Positions 1 to 56,297 are shown, numbered from the stretch's first letter. The stretch is 64,000 nt of DNA from Baylisascaris procyonis (GCA_037389465.1 JAZARR010000088.1:2294001-2358000); one strand, 5' to 3'. Numbers and translations are program-made. Notes: generated from the letters alone by a model not told the origin.

Positions 1-408
1 CAATGGTTTATATCAGTGTGGGTATGCACAGAAGCTTTTAGCTGACGAGGTGTTGCAGAATGAAAATTAGTGATGATGCGGTGATGAAATGGTTGAGAAT
101 ATTCCAAAAGTTTATAGCCAACCGATTTTTCAATACACATCCGGCTTTCGTAGGTCACGATCATCACAGAATTGCGAAACACCCGATTCGACGAGATTTT
201 GCGTTATCTGTGTGGAGGGACTTCACCGTAAAATGGCTTTTATGTCTCCTAAGTCGTCGAATATACAGCTGCTTATTTAGCATTCCCTCCCTTTCGCTTC
301 CCCCCTAACTGTCGAGAATATTTAGGGTGCTAATGCAGCGTACAGTAGCAACATAACACAATTAAGACTACGCCCTGGACCGTTGAACATGTAAACGATT
401 ATTTTCAG
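1..408 (+). other. intron of the alpha-catulin gene
   Basis: No coding exon recognised. The sequence ends in an ATTTTCAG acceptor immediately before the exon at 409, so it is read as the intron preceding the first exon in the window. The matching donor lies outside. Confidence 0.6.
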
Positions 409-2817
409 ACATTGCTTGCTGGCCGTACTCTTTGTGTGCATCCGTCATCGCGGATTGCGCGTGAAAATGTGGAGGTGTTTTGTGATACATGGGCGCAGTG
501 TGTGAACGATGTTTCAAGGTTGGCTAAGGAAACAGATGCGGCCGCAAGTGGGCGACTAGCAGCTGAGAAGCATGCATATATGTCACTTCCACGGCCAGGG
601 GTCAGTCCACCTGTTGCAGCGTGTGCACGTTCGTATAGCTTGCCTCCATCGCCCTCTGCTTGCCGAGGGTTCACCTCTCAATTGTAATTAGTTAGATAGA
701 ATCCGCATTTGCGCTAATTACGCAAATCGGTTTCTATGGAAATGAATTAAGCTGCATGTGTTTGCGATGTTTTGATTTGCATGCTCATTTCTTGAAGTAT
801 GATAAGCAGTAATCGTATATTACACCATGGGATTACGAAGGAAGTTTTGTGAGGAAAAATTGTCGTGTGGAATCCGAATAGTCGACTTACTTGAGTTGTG
901 GTCAGAAGTAATTGCGGTTACTGCATAGTGACAACGGACTTTTTAAATCACACATCGGCATCCCGTTACTTCCCTCTACTTACTGTGGTTATTATCTACA
1001 GTGTTGTACCTGTATTGCATTCCTCTACAGCCTTTTTATCATATCATAACCTAAGTTTACCTCATTCCTTTCGTGCATCATTGACTGCTCACATTCCTTT
1101 TTTACATCGTTCTTTACGGTTTTGTGATCGTCTTCATAAGCACAGGTTGTCGGACGTACATTCATGCTGAAGCCTAATAAGTAACATTTTCTCGAAAGGT
1201 TTCAACTATGAGCATTATGGGTGCAAATATCTAACAATTAGATTGGGTTAATTTGGACAGCTCATCGCTTGACGTGTTGAAGGCAAGGCTTTAATGATTG
1301 AATGGTTGTATTCCTGCTTTGGTTTTCGTGAACGACTAGGTAGGCATCTGATTAGTGTTGCTGGGCGACTGATAGCTTTTTCTGTCAGCTGAAATCTTTA
1401 AATACTTCATATATTCAGATTTTGGTCTTTTCAGAGGGCCGCGTTGATTGCCGTCTAGCAACGTGTTTCTGTTTATCCTTATGCTGTGTTGCCATTGGTG
1501 CTCGCAGTTGTTTATTTATTTATATATTTATTTGCCTGCAATGCATTGGGATGTTGTTTGCATGGTGTTGTTGCTTTTGATTTTGTTGAGTTTTATTGAA
1601 ATTGTTGCATTCTTTTTCACCTCTTGCTATGGTTCTTTGTTCAATTCGTTTATTTTTTCCGGATTTGCGGGAAAGTTGGAAGGTATGAATATACAAAGGT
1701 ATAACATAGTAAGCATTAATGAGATTAGTTCCTCATTAGTTTTAATGTAGTCGAATATATGCAAAAATCGATGAGTCTTAGTAAGGTGTAAGGGTAAAAT
1801 AGCATGTTGATGCAGCTACAGGCTTCACTCTGTTTCTGCAGTTGCTGTGTTACGAGTAACGGACAATAATAGCAGCAGCTTCATTTGTTGTGCTGATTGT
1901 TAATGTATCGGTTTATGAAATCACCCCCAGGGCACTCAAACTGTGGTATTATTGTTGTCTGTTGCTCGCAACGCTGCAGCGCCACCATCATTTGGCCCAT
2001 ATTCAGGCCAATTCTATAATTACATCAACGTACCTGGTGTTTAGTATAAAAGGCAGCATTTCATACGTCTAATGTGATAAACAAAGCTTTTTTTCTTCTT
2101 GCAGGTAAATGATGGGAATAGTGAGTGTTCTAGGAAAGGTGTGTTTAATGCATTCGTAAAGACAACATCAATGGTCTGCTCCTCTCCTTTACTTGTTGAC
2201 AATTATGTTTCCGTGTGTTGCTATAAATAGCGGGTAGAAAAATGCTTTCAGAAATAATTCGCCACTTTTTTTTTATGTGTGCATGCATATGGCTTGTGAT
2301 GTGTACGTTAATAAATTTATCTTTAATTTGCGGTCTTATTAGACAGAGCAATGTTTTTTATGCATCCTAAGTTGTCTCATGGCAGTTGTTGTGTTACTCT
2401 TGGTGACTGAGCAGTAATTAGCACTTGCTAATAACAATACGACAACAATCAGTTCTATAGCAGGAACTCAGGTGGTTGGAGGGGGGATGTGTTATGAAAC
2501 GTTGGGTGATTGTGGTCGCATTTAGGAGTTTGGGAGCGCTGTCAGACACCTGTCATCTTCCCATTTCTTCACAAACTTAAGCGTTGTGGAGAATTTCAAT
2601 GCAAGATTTGTTGTATTTTTTTGTTGGAAGTCTACAAAAGTGGATAGTTGCTAGCCACGAGCGGTTTTCTTTTTCTCGAATGTTTTCGCTTCATTGCATC
2701 ACTTTGCCCTTCGCTTCATTGCATCACTTTGCCCTTTGCTTCATTGCATCACTTTGCCCTTACCCGAGTTGTGGAACTCTGAGGTTGTGGGAGCTTTGCC
2801 CTTACCCGGTTTGTGGG

Positions 2818-2895
<78 letters not shown>

Positions 2896-5800
2896 AGTTG
2901 CATGATAAGCTTGATTAGCATGCTGAAAATTATTTCCTCCTGCTTTTTATACCGTTCTGCTTTCGTTCGGCCTTTCGTTAGCTTCATCTCTGCACTTAGA
3001 GAATGCCACAAGTTCGCGTTTCTAATTAAAGCTTCAGAGACAAAATAGTATGACACTAGTTCCAGCCACATGAACAAATAATTGGTTTTTCTTTGACGGT
3101 AAATAAGATAACGCATTATTGGAAGAGTTTTAAGAGTAGTTTTAATAGTGAATCGGAGAACTTAGAAATCTTTGTAGTTTGGATGGTCTTTTTCTAGAAG
3201 CAATCATTACTATTCAAAAATTTCTTACGGAAATGAAAGAATATTTTTTAAAAAGTTGATTCCGATGAGCTTTTCCTCAGCGATCAAAGTTATCTCTAAT
3301 TAAGGATCTTTGAGTTGTAATTGTTGAGGAATTCTTTAACAGTTTCCAATTTTGCACATCGTTTGCTTTTATGGAAGTAATGAAGAAGGTTCAATTATTG
3401 TTCATCAAATAATATGTGTTATTGCTGTAGTATGGTTCTTTTGTTACACTTATTTCTATATAGCATAGGATCATATTTCAGAAGCATGGAACGACGCAGA
3501 AACCGACAAAACCGATCACTTTGGATGTAGAGGTAAGTTTTTATGCAACGCAATTTATTCTTTGAATTGTTTGATGTCCGTTTTAAACTGCGAAAAGTCA
3601 CCACTAAAATTTCATTTGATCATTTAATAGCAGTGTTCACGGGTTGGAATAGCTGCTTTCGTCTTGGTTTGCTGTTCGATTCTGATTTACGTCTTGGTTC
3701 GATCATAGTTGAGTGCTGATTTACGAAATTCGAAAGATAAACATTTTCTTGCACTTTCTTAGAACCTTTTCGAATTGCTGAATAGGCGATCCTTTCGATC
3801 CTCGAAAGTTCTTTCGTCTACAATATCGCCTTTAGGGGAGGGGAGAAGGGGCTTATGCTGTCTTACTAAACATGCTACTCATTATATTGCGTGTTGGACT
3901 GATGGTTGGCTCGATATGGGCAGCTAAAGCTTGGAGCGTCGCTTTTACAGATTTGCCTTCTTTTTTTCGAGAGATGTGAAGGTTTCTGCAAATATTTGAA
4001 CTCGTTGAAGTTGAACCCTATCCTGCAGAAGATGATGAACATTTTATTGAAATGTTTCACGGGTAGATTTATTCGTGATTTCTTCAAGTTTGATATTTAC
4101 CTACTGCTGATAGGCCAGTAAAGAACGATATTGTTGTCTGTTTTCGATTTTGAGAACTGATCGTCTTCCAATAATGACTTCAGGAACTAAGTCATTTGCA
4201 GTATTGAAAATTTGCTGCAAGAGTGAGGTATTTGCTTATGCAGTGGTTAGAACATCGCTACTGTATGTGGCAATTTCAAAAAGCCGAAGAGTGATGTGCT
4301 GATAATGGATATTGTATAGGACCAGCAAAAAATGGCGAAAGTGGGATTGGAGATGAAGCTGCTCACATCGGAGGTGGATGCCGAAGCTGAGAAATGGGAC
4401 GAGTACGCCGAGAATGACATTGTAAAAAGAGCGAAGGCGATGTCGTCAATGGCCTACAATATGTATCTATTCACGAGGGGTGATGGTCCCTTAAAGACAA
4501 CACATGATCTCTTCACACAAGCCGAATTCTTCGCTGAGCAGGCCAATAAAATGTACAAAACAGTGCGCGAATTTTCATATGAGGTTTGTCTTCGAAATTG
4601 TTTTATATATTTCGTTCCAAAAAATTCTTTGAAGAATAGCATCTCTTAGATATAATTGAATTCATTGGGCATAGTAAAGAGCAGAAACGTAGCTTTCCAT
4701 TTTGCTGCTGATGGGGCAGATTTGTTCAATGTTATTTCTTGTTAAGTTAAGCGATTTCATTTCTTTAGGGGATGCACTCAAATTTTAGGTTCCCGGAAGC
4801 GCCGAGAAAAGTGATCTCTCGACGATTCTCGAGAAAATTCCCATTCACTGTCAACAACTTCAGGTTCTCGTTAAGAGTCCAACCGTTGGCAAATCTGCCA
4901 CTTTCTCAAAGGTTATTTTGTTGTTTTTGTTGTACATTTGATATGTCACCATAACTGGGTTTTGTTTGCTTAGTAACGTTATCGTTTTCTCGGATTGTCG
5001 CGAATTTGCATTCGCAAAGCTCGTTATGACAGCGTCGTGTCCCTGCTGCTTTTCCGCATGTATGACGGTTTCAGAACGAGAACCATTGAAGTTAGGGTCA
5101 AGAAATTTGGAGATTATAATCCGTATTATCTCATTTATCACTTCTATGTTTAATCCATCATTTTTCTAAAAGGGTGAAAGACTCTTCAGTGCGCTTAAAA
5201 TTTACATCCACTTGACGATTGTAGAGGCATATTTTACAGTCACCCGAATCGGGAAAGAAGGAACTTCTTGTGAAAGGTTTAATAAATGGTAGGTTTGATG
5301 GAAATAGGAATTTACTTTTGCATTTTTTTGCATTTCACAATGCCCTTGATATGAGTGGCATAGCAAAAGTGTATCTCATTGTAGATCGTTAGGTATGTTT
5401 TTACGTTTGTATCGATTAGTCTTATTCGCTGAATGTTCACTTTGTCAGTTTTTTGTTGCTAAAAAATTATTGACAGTGTTGTTTGATATTTGTTGAAAAT
5501 TTTAGGTTTTAATAATAACTAGTTTCGGCGATTACATCTAAACGCTCAACTTTTTTCGGAGGTTTTTCTTTTGTATGAGACAATGTTCTAACAGATGTTT
5601 GAAAAATTTGAAAAAAAACAAAGATATACACATTATTAGGGAATTTTTTATTTTATTTTTTTTTAAACTAATGATGTATTTAATGTGGTTAACGAGGTAT
5701 TGCAGGTCGATTCGGTAATTCAAGAGACGAAGAATCTAATGAATGAAATCGCAAAACTTGTAACTGCATGTTTCGTTTGCGCTACTAAGGTATTCTACTT

Positions 5801-6759
5801 TTTAGTCGTTGTTGTCTTGTCTTGATCGAGTTGTTTCAAGTAGAGCGTGATTGCTATGCTTGGTCATATGAGCAATTGAAAAATTTTTTTTTTTCTTGTA
5901 AAAAATTCGCATTGTGATAAACCGAATGAACCTTTGCAAACTGAGAATCCGCCGTATTTTATGGGTATCATCTAGATGGATAGACTCCACTATAAAAATA
6001 CCCCCTGGTAATATATGGGATTCATTTTCTTGCAGTATTGTTAGAGATTTAGAAATTCATTTTGATTCAGTAATGGCTATGAGGCTTATCCTTTGAAAGA
6101 GTATTTGTTTGCGAGCCCACATGGTTATCCGAACTTTGAAAAATTGCCGCAGATTTCACAGCTTCATTGTTCTTATTGTGATGTAACAGTGATTCGTGAA
6201 CATCGATCCGAAGAAATTTTTGCGATAGATGGCGGACAGTTTCAATTCTCTACAGGCAGTGTCTATTGTGCAGAAGAGGAAATATATTGTCGGTGCGTTT
6301 TTCAGCCTATTCTGACGGCTTTCCTCCATTTGGCATGTACAGAAAGCACATGTTATGCTCTACTCTGTAGAGCACTTTTTAGTTTCTGTTAAAACTAATA
6401 TGTTGAATTGCAACCGTGAGTGCGATTTGGATTCCTTTTGAGGAAGCAACATATTTGCTCGAGTTGAAATTTTTGGAGTTGTTTAGGAGTTTTCATTTAA
6501 TTCACTTTCTTGTGGTATGTGGTCTTTTTGAAGTTGATGTCATTATGTTTGCAAGTCAAATTGCATACCTTATCATGCAATCGTATCGCCGTTGTTGCAG
6601 TACGAAATCGAATTCCGCGGTTCGTCTGTCTCACGGCAGGCACTTGCCGACGGCAGTGAGTACGCTCAGCGCAGTAGCCGAGAATCAACACTTTGGCGGC
6701 GTACGCCCTCAATTAGACGTACTGCACCGCCGCCAGTGACGCAACATAATGAAATTTAG
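409..6759 (+). CDS. ctn-1: alpha-catulin (CTN-1-like), 3' part, six exons
   Basis: Vinculin/alpha-catenin superfamily cytoskeletal adaptor; in C. elegans alpha-catulin works with the dystrophin complex and BK channels in muscle. Exons: 409-600, 3482-3532, 4320-4583, 4789-4911, 5706-5789, 6601-6759. All join in phase 0 and give 290 codons plus a TAG stop. Visible signatures include SRIARENVEVFCDTW in the first exon, SEVDAEAEKWDEYAENDIVKR and LFTRGDGPLK in the third, and VDSVIQETKNLM in the fifth. The tail is basic and proline-rich (RRTPSIRRTAPPPV). Catulin is preferred over alpha-catenin because of the LFTRGDGPLKTT and VIQETKNLM wording and the final FVCATK segment, recalled from memory. The 5' exons lie left of the window. 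Family certain; catulin versus catenin fairly sure. Confidence 0.85.
2688..2762. repeat. 25-bp minisatellite, three copies
   Basis: Three near-perfect copies of a unit beginning GCTTCATTGCATCACTTTGC start at 2688, 2713 and 2738. A second short motif, GCCCTTACCCG followed by TTGTGG, recurs twice just downstream (about 2755 and 2795) before the TA run. Confidence 0.85.
2821..2892. repeat. (TA)36 microsatellite
   Basis: Uninterrupted TA dinucleotides for 72 bp inside the long alpha-catulin intron. The long open frames running through it (Tyr-Ile repeats) are artefacts. Confidence 0.95.
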
Positions 6760-7007
6760 GTGACTCTTTTCACTTCTTACAATGATTACGTACGTAAACG
6801 TTGTTTTTTTGCACTGTTAAAAAACTACTTTGAAGTTGAAAATGCTAATCTCTTTTTATGATTGAGTGCAATTTCGGTAGTCGAAAATTGAAGTCTTTTT
6901 TTTGACCACACCTCGATTAGAGGGACACGTTGGCTAGCGAAACATTTCGATGTGGGTGCATCCATTCTGACACGTCCGCTTGCCATAGATTCACATCGCT
7001 ATCAGCG

Positions 7008-7013
7008 AATAAA
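7008..7013 (+). terminator. polyadenylation signal of alpha-catulin
   Basis: AATAAA lies about 250 bases after the TAG stop at 6757-6759. It is followed at once by a GT-rich stretch (GGGTGGGGTC), the usual arrangement of signal and downstream element. This puts the transcript end near 7030, before the convergent ire-1 gene. Confidence 0.55.
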
Positions 7014-7109
7014 CGGGTGGGGTCTTTTATGAAACGGATCGGAAGATGTTTTCTTTTTGTCGGGTAGTAGATCGGTTCGGAGTATTACGTACCTCGCCGT
7101 ACAGAAAAC

Positions 7110-7748
7110 TTATGTTGTTTCAAACCACCAGCGATATCTTCTCAATGTTTTTCTTGCCTCACTGTGCCGTGCCATGCCTATTTCTTGCTCACTTATGATG
7201 TCATCTATTAGCATGAACTTGATCTCCAAACGATCTCCAACTTTTAGCATGAGCTTTTCGTCTCCAGTAGCGTTTATTGCTTCCGATTATAGAAGCGTTT
7301 TGCAGACGATGTTGCTTAGCGCAGTGTTGCATAGCATTGATCGCCGTGTGGTTGTTGTTCATGTGACGGCGACGTAAACTCTATTTGTTCGCGAGTTCAC
7401 ATTTGCGCTTCTCAACGATGACTGACGTCGAAATGTAGAACTCGTTAGTTGCATATCGCTTATGGATTGATGATGGTCTTCCGTGATGTTGTTATCGTGG
7501 CGATCTGCCTATGCAAGTGCGTATCACTAAAGATGTCGGCAAACATGCAAATTGTGGATGGAGTGTGTGTAAAGATGCTCAGCTGACGTCCATTTCCTCG
7601 CCGCCCCTTTTTCCACATGTACGTCAGACACACTGTCGTTGTTGATCGCTAGACGCTGCATACCTTTCCAAGAGAAGGAATTCATATTTTGCAAGTTGAT
7701 GCTGTGGTCATTTAATGTCACCGTGGCGGGGTGAAGATCCCTATTCAT
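7110..7748 (-). CDS. possible small unidentified gene or 3' exons between convergent genes
   Basis: Two minus-strand blocks fit as exons. The first runs down from about 7748 to 7664 and ends SFSWK plus one base before a GTATGC donor. The second is 7279-7110 and starts after a CGGAAG acceptor. The phases match, and the second continues with KLMLKVGDRLEIKFMLIDD before a TAA stop. The composition looks protein-like rather than random, but I recognise no family. A 5' start is uncertain: a Met lies at 7748, but the exon could begin at an AG near 7737. It could be chance or a decayed fragment. Confidence 0.25.
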
Positions 7749-10089
7749 AGTTTATGCCTTATAGTTAGGAAAATACTTCCGTTGTCAAGGACTATATTCT
7801 GTTTCCCCGGAACCTTATCGTCGTTGTATCGTCGTTTAGGCCGACTTGCTGAGATCCAACGCAATTATCATTCGCTATATCGCATAAATAACATTACATG
7901 TTTTGTATATGTTCACATATGTGAGAATGGATCAATTTTTTCATGATGAAATAAACGCCCAATTTGTACAATTTCACTTTCAACGCTTACTCACACTTTT
8001 TTTAAAATTGTGACTGTCCGAACGAGACCACCGTGACTGTCGCTCACAATTCACATACGTTGCATCCTCAACATACCAAAGAAAAAATTTATTGAACCAT
8101 ATTAAGACAACTATCTACACGTGCACTGCAACAAAAAAAACTTGCACACTAAACTTGTAATATACATTTTAGGCAACTTTAACCGTACTGCTTTGTATAT
8201 CACAGAGAACAACTCGCTGGGACGGCCGCTTCAGAATCGTGCGTCACAGTCAGTAAAAAAACAGCACAACAGAACCAACTGTTCAGAAAACAATTAGAAG
8301 AACGCCGTAACCCACAACCGATTCCTTGAAACTATAAAGAACATATATTGATCAAAAGTGACAATAATAACAACCATTATTTCCGGAAGTTGTGGGGAGG
8401 TCTCCTCGCCCTTCCCAAAAATAAAACATTTGCATGAACCGCCTAAAAATTGCATAATTGAATGGTTCACTTTGCTTGCATCAAAAAACATTTTTTGGAA
8501 GATTAAAACCATAGGAGAAGGATCAGTTGAACAATGCAAACTGTTACTTCGACAGCAAGGTTCTTAAGCAAAGATAAACAAATAGACACGTAATCATCTA
8601 TACAAAGCTTGGCATTTAGACAGGAATCTTCGACAACAAAAATAACAAAAATTGTTCAAGAGGTTCGTAGCTGCAAAGAAAACAAATAAACATTGAACAA
8701 TCTATAAAATAGAGGCACTACACTGTTCGGTAGACATATGAAACACCCTCAACATAACAGACAACTTTTACATAAAATTTAATTTGCGTAAAAATTCAAC
8801 GAACTGTGACAATGACAACCTATTTCATCCAATTCCACTCTTTAAGCACCTTCATAAATCCATTCATGCCATATATTTGCACTTTTATCATATCGCAAAT
8901 AACTATTTCATTAGTGGATTTTGATACTTTTATAATCACGTTTTTCTTCTTATTCGGTCTCTTTTCTCTACATAGAAATTAAAACATTTCGTGATCAAAA
9001 CTCTCACGAATAAGAAACACAAACGTTCAATTACAACGAATATACAATTCAATAAACTAAAAACTAAAAATATGATGATGTAATGATCTTTTTTACTAAA
9101 CTAAAATTTAAAATTTAAACTGAACTTATAGGATTGGGAAGAATTTGCAGCGAAGGAGTTATTGAAACACTTTTCCCGGGCAGCGATAACGAAGGATGAA
9201 TGAGCGTTAAGGGGGCAACAGGTTAATTATTAAAAACATTTCGATGTGACCACTTATAATGCAACTACAGTTCAACGCTCAAAAAACATTAGCAAGAAAT
9301 GATGCCACTAACTCGTGTTATAAAACTGTCAACTTCATCCACAAAGACGTTTTTCACACCTCAAGACATCGTCAACAAATAGAAGCTAGATGAATCAAAT
9401 AGAAGCTCATCATTAAAAATAGAAGATAAAGTCGAAACAACGCTGCAATGATTAATCAAGTGCAACAAACATTTGAATGTTTACGTTGACCTGGAAAAGA
9501 AATTATAGACTGGGTGAAGCACCTAGTACACACATCTCAGGTTTGATACCCTCAAACCCTGTTGCAAAAAATTCTTGGAGGGTAGTCCTCGATTTGGCGC
9601 AACTGCTATTGGTCGTATGCGGATAAACTAACGTTGCAGTGGTAGAGGTGGACAAATGAAAACACTTTAGGAAGTATTCTCAGAGATTCGATAAATTCGT
9701 TCGAGTCAGCTAAAGAATAGCGCTTCATCGAACATTTAAGGCTATAAAAACAAAACGCTCACATGACAAGATATGCTCATAAAACATAAATTTAAAATAA
9801 TTAGAACGGGAAAAAGAAGTTACGTCAATCAATTGGTAGTTGGCCGACGCAAATTTTTTCCTGCAAAAATGCTAAAATTTGCGGATCGCGACTCGTCTTA
9901 TCATTCTAAGTCATTTCTTCTAATAACTCTATTTCCTAGCCTAGACAAATAAAGTTTATCATAACCATGTGTTTCAAAATAACGTTTGATATTCATATAT
10001 TTCTAAGCTATCGTATCTACTAGCATCAATGATTTCCATAGTTGCTAATGACATAGAAAAATAAACATAATATACTGGTCGTATTTCGA
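7749..10089. other. intergenic region between convergent genes
   Basis: AT-rich sequence between the ends of alpha-catulin and ire-1. A second AATAAA on the plus strand lies at 7950-7955. No conserved coding segment, tRNA or other RNA gene recognised. Confidence 0.5.
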
Positions 10090-10095
10090 TTTATT
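10090..10095 (-). terminator. polyadenylation signal of ire-1
   Basis: Reads AATAAA on the minus strand, about 136 bases after the TAA stop of ire-1 (10231-10233). It is the nearest canonical hexamer downstream of the stop. Confidence 0.55.
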
Positions 10096-10230
10096 TTAGA
10101 TTAAAGGGAAAAAAGAATAACTCAACCCGCACATTTTAGGATATTCGTTCACTCATGCTGTTCTCATCTGCCATGCAACAATGCGACAACCATCACTGCT
10201 TGATTGGAATGGTGCATTTCTACCATTTCA

Positions 10231-52747
<42,517 letters not shown>

Positions 52748-54180
52748 CAAGAGCTCTTCTTTATACGAGTGTTGAAAAGGCGAATACTCAATTAAAAATG
52801 CTAAGTAAGCGTATCACCATCCTCCCCTCCGTGGCCGGGATCAATTCATCGCAAGAAGTGGATTGAAAATTCCTGAAAACATCATGTGGGAATATTTATT
52901 CACGCACACTGTACACATCGAAGGAGTTAAATATTTCCAGACTCCGTGACACAGATATTATATACGTAGATTTTAGAATATATAGGTATGGAAAGCAGTT
53001 GAACGTGGCATAAGCGGAAGGGGAAAAGGATTCCAAATAAATCCATTAGTGAGAATGCTACCTCATTTAAAGATCACCTATTTGGCCATTATCCTCACTC
53101 GAAAGAGAAACAATTGTTGATTCAAAAACTCCTCAAAGGATTATCTGTTTGATGCTGATGCTGCACTGTCTGTATGTTTTTGTCTGATGCTCAATATATT
53201 GTCGTAATCGTAATCTTCTTACTTCCTTCTACCCGACTAATGGCTCCTTCGCATTCAACGCAGACTGTTACCTTTTTTTTTAATAGGTGTACAGCATCCT
53301 CATTAATAGGTGCTACTTAACTCAAAAATTTCTTCCATTCTCTTTTTATTTTTACTTTTCAAGCAATAAGAGTACAAAATTTTCCACTAGGATCGCATAT
53401 TTCCCTCTCTGAAGCATAAAAACTAATCGCTTCCCCCACACGGAAACGTCGGGTATGTCAGTGCAATTGACTATTAAATTCACATTCTAAATCTGAGCAG
53501 CAGTGTGCTGTAATGTACATCAAACAGCAACTCAATTTTAGTAGGAATGCTATACCTTAATGTACCTTAATGCAGAGACAGGTATAAGATAGTTTCCGAA
53601 ATATTCTAGCCACCTTGGAAATTAAATTGAGTGCTATACTTAGTACTGGAGAGTGGAATTATTTGTAATACTGCCCACCTAAATTCGCATTAAATTTTCC
53701 GGATATTCTTGACAAGTCTATTGCATTCGCTCTTCAAAGAAATGCTTGAACTTATGTACCAAAAACTCCAACATATTGCTTCAAACATTTGTGTTAGAGC
53801 GAAATGGAGAACAGAAATTAGCTGGCTCTGGATTAAAGCTTGCAAACAAGGTATCGTACGACACCGAATAGAAGCCCATGGCTTTCCGATTTGAAGAGAA
53901 GAGGCTTATAGCGACTGGGGAAGGGAGAAGGGGGAAGAGGTCGAACTAACATGACTTTTCAGCGCATCAAGACGTTGATATTCGGTTACAGCTCCGAAAA
54001 GATCATTAAAACACGCAAACAAAAGTTAACTAATAATGAGTGGATATCCGACTCACAGCAAAGCTCTATCGTGATAGCACTAGCCTCTGAAAGTGTAACG
54101 ACTATCAACTACCAGTAATTGAAGCTTGAAGAAGTGAGCTTATTTCTGCTGAGTTGGGCGTATATTACAGCTACCACTAG
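52748..54180. other. region upstream of ire-1
   Basis: AT-rich; presumably holds the ire-1 promoter. No TATA box or transcription factor site could be assigned with confidence. Short repeats such as AATAGGTG occur twice near 53285-53320. Confidence 0.4.
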
Positions 54181-54640
54181 GGCTTCTTATGAAGAGATCA
54201 TCGTTCGTGAAACAGCAACACCCGAGGCTTCGCCCTTTTCAAATTGAAAGTAAATCAACTAATCGAACTGATGTGGTCAATTCTTTTGCTTATCGTGTTG
54301 TTCCCATCTGGAACTGTTTACCATATGATGTGGTAATGGCTGGTAATTTGTCATGCTTTAAGAGACGTTTGGAACAGTGATCTGTAAGCCATATGCACCT
54401 CATATCAATTATCACTAATTATCACATATATTTCCTTTTGGCAACATTCCTATATGTCTCTATTCCTTATGATCTTTAATATTTGCTTTCATTTACCACC
54501 TTTTGGGTTTTTAAACGCATCGCTGCGTGCAATGTTGATCTTACATGTGCTTTGCTGTTTTCCAGTATATTGTATCGCACATGTAATTCCATGCTTCCTT
54601 TGTTGTACAAATGAAGGATATTATTACTATTACAACACTG
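54181..54640 (+). mobile_element. 3' end of a non-LTR retroelement (reverse transcriptase C-terminus)
   Basis: A short frame at 54189-54380 ends VVNSFAYRVVPIWNCLPYDV then SCFKRRLEQ and a stop. The pattern R-V-x-x-x-W-N-x-L-P followed by S-x-x-x-F-K-R-x-L marks the extreme C-terminus of reverse transcriptases of non-LTR elements. A stretch of about 230 bases then ends in ATTATTACTATTAC, like the simple 3' ends of such elements. No upstream RT motif was seen, so this is a 5'-truncated dead copy. Confidence 0.65.
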
Positions 54641-56297
54641 TAGAAGGTGCTCAGGTGCATGAGGTTTATTTATATTCCAATGGCTGAAAGCTTTTTCCGG
54701 ACAACAGCCACATATTCTGGGCAACATTGGACTTCTTTTTCCGGACAATGTCTTGCGAAGAAAAATGTGCAGGAAATGATAATACTGTTCAACAAGACCA
54801 GTATTGCGGTGAAAATGATTGCATCCTTGTGCTAAAAGGCGCTATGATGACACACCTCAAGACTCAATGCCCTTGGCAAGAGCTCGAAGCGTCTCAGTTT
54901 CGACACGCTAGCGCAGTGGCTGTTATTCCCGATAGAGCTTGAGGGCACAAAAGATCAACACCCGCAAGGAAATTGTAGCGATGAATGGCTCTCCCTCCGA
55001 ATGACTGAATGAAGCATCGATATTGCCGAAATGGGAAGCTATACGCGCTCCACAATAATAGCCACGACTACCTAGTCAACGGACTCACGTTGCGAAGGTG
55101 ACACTCCTTAAACATCCACCCATATACCTTGAAATACCTATCTAAAGGTGGAATAACTTTCGACAACAAAACAGGGTGTTTTTTGATCATAATCTCAAAT
55201 TAGCGCTAGGCTCATTAAACTGCTTGTGTATTTTCATCTGAATGAAGATAAAACGAACAACGAAGTATTCCCATAAAACATTCAGGTGTCATGTTCGCAT
55301 AGACGCTATCGCATAAAATGAGCGAACATTTCCGCAAAATATTTTCAAACCATCGCTTTCGTCTTGAACTGCTATAAACAATACCGCAGCAGATAAAGTA
55401 TTCTAGTAGAACGGCTTACGGCGACAAAGCCAGTACACTCGGAAACTCAAACCTCTACAAGAATCTTATGGCGCAAATGGCCCAATAGCGTCTGAAAACA
55501 TAATAAAGACTTCGTTGGGACGAATGCAATATACCCACAAAATTTGAGATTTAGTGGAAATAATAAACAACATAGTTTCATTCGCTGAAAAAAAATAAAA
55601 ATCCTCCCCGCACCTGATAACTTAAAATTGCATCATACATCAGAATCGCGCAAACAACTCTCTCAACACCGCAGTAAACCCCTGAGTAGCAGTGACTAAG
55701 TTTTAAATCATATCAAGTACTACCAATTTGCGTTTACCCGAGCATGCTCAAAGTCCGCACTAATCGTTACTAACACCTTCTGTCTAACGTTTTTTCCACT
55801 TTGTGATTTAACGATTCCAACACGTCTACGACAAATCCGGATGGACGCCTTATCGATGGCGGAATGCCAACAATGTTGACATACGGGTTGTCGCGTTAGT
55901 GCAGCTTTATGGATACAAGCACGGTTAAAAGTCACCTTTGTGGTCTTTGATCTCTGATAGCATAATGGTCCCCAAATTCAGCCAATTTTCGGAGCTTAGA
56001 GAAGGAAATGGTGCTGATCTTCCTATAACTGTAGCCACAACAAATTTCATAACGATATCGAAATCGATTCATCGAAGATACATATTATGTCATGCATTCT
56101 TCGATATTGACACGACTGCGGTATTTCATGCAAGAGGTACTTTAGAGGGAATGTACATTGTCGAAGTGATCTTCGAATCGAATTCTTCATGAACGCGGAA
56201 AGACAAAACAATATGACTAAGACTTCAAACGCTCTCACAACACATTCCAACAACTGCTAACTGACAACATTGTCATCAAGATAACCAGCGGCTATGG

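Larger units (their letters stand above)
601..3481 (+). other. 2.9 kb intron of alpha-catulin
   Basis: Starts with GTCAGT and ends with ATTTCAG. It holds a 25-bp minisatellite and a 72-bp TA microsatellite, but no exon that I could recognise on either strand. A hydrophobic open stretch near 1448-1750 resembles nothing known. Confidence 0.6.

Noticed and set aside
1448..1750. Hydrophobic 100-codon frame in the alpha-catulin intron
   Set aside because: T-rich intron sequence naturally yields Leu/Phe/Ile-rich frames; no splice signals, homology or start context.
2584..3116. Open frames of 74-154 codons across 2584-3116 on both strands
   Set aside because: They exist because the TA microsatellite reads as Tyr-Ile repeats without stops; no domain or splice support.
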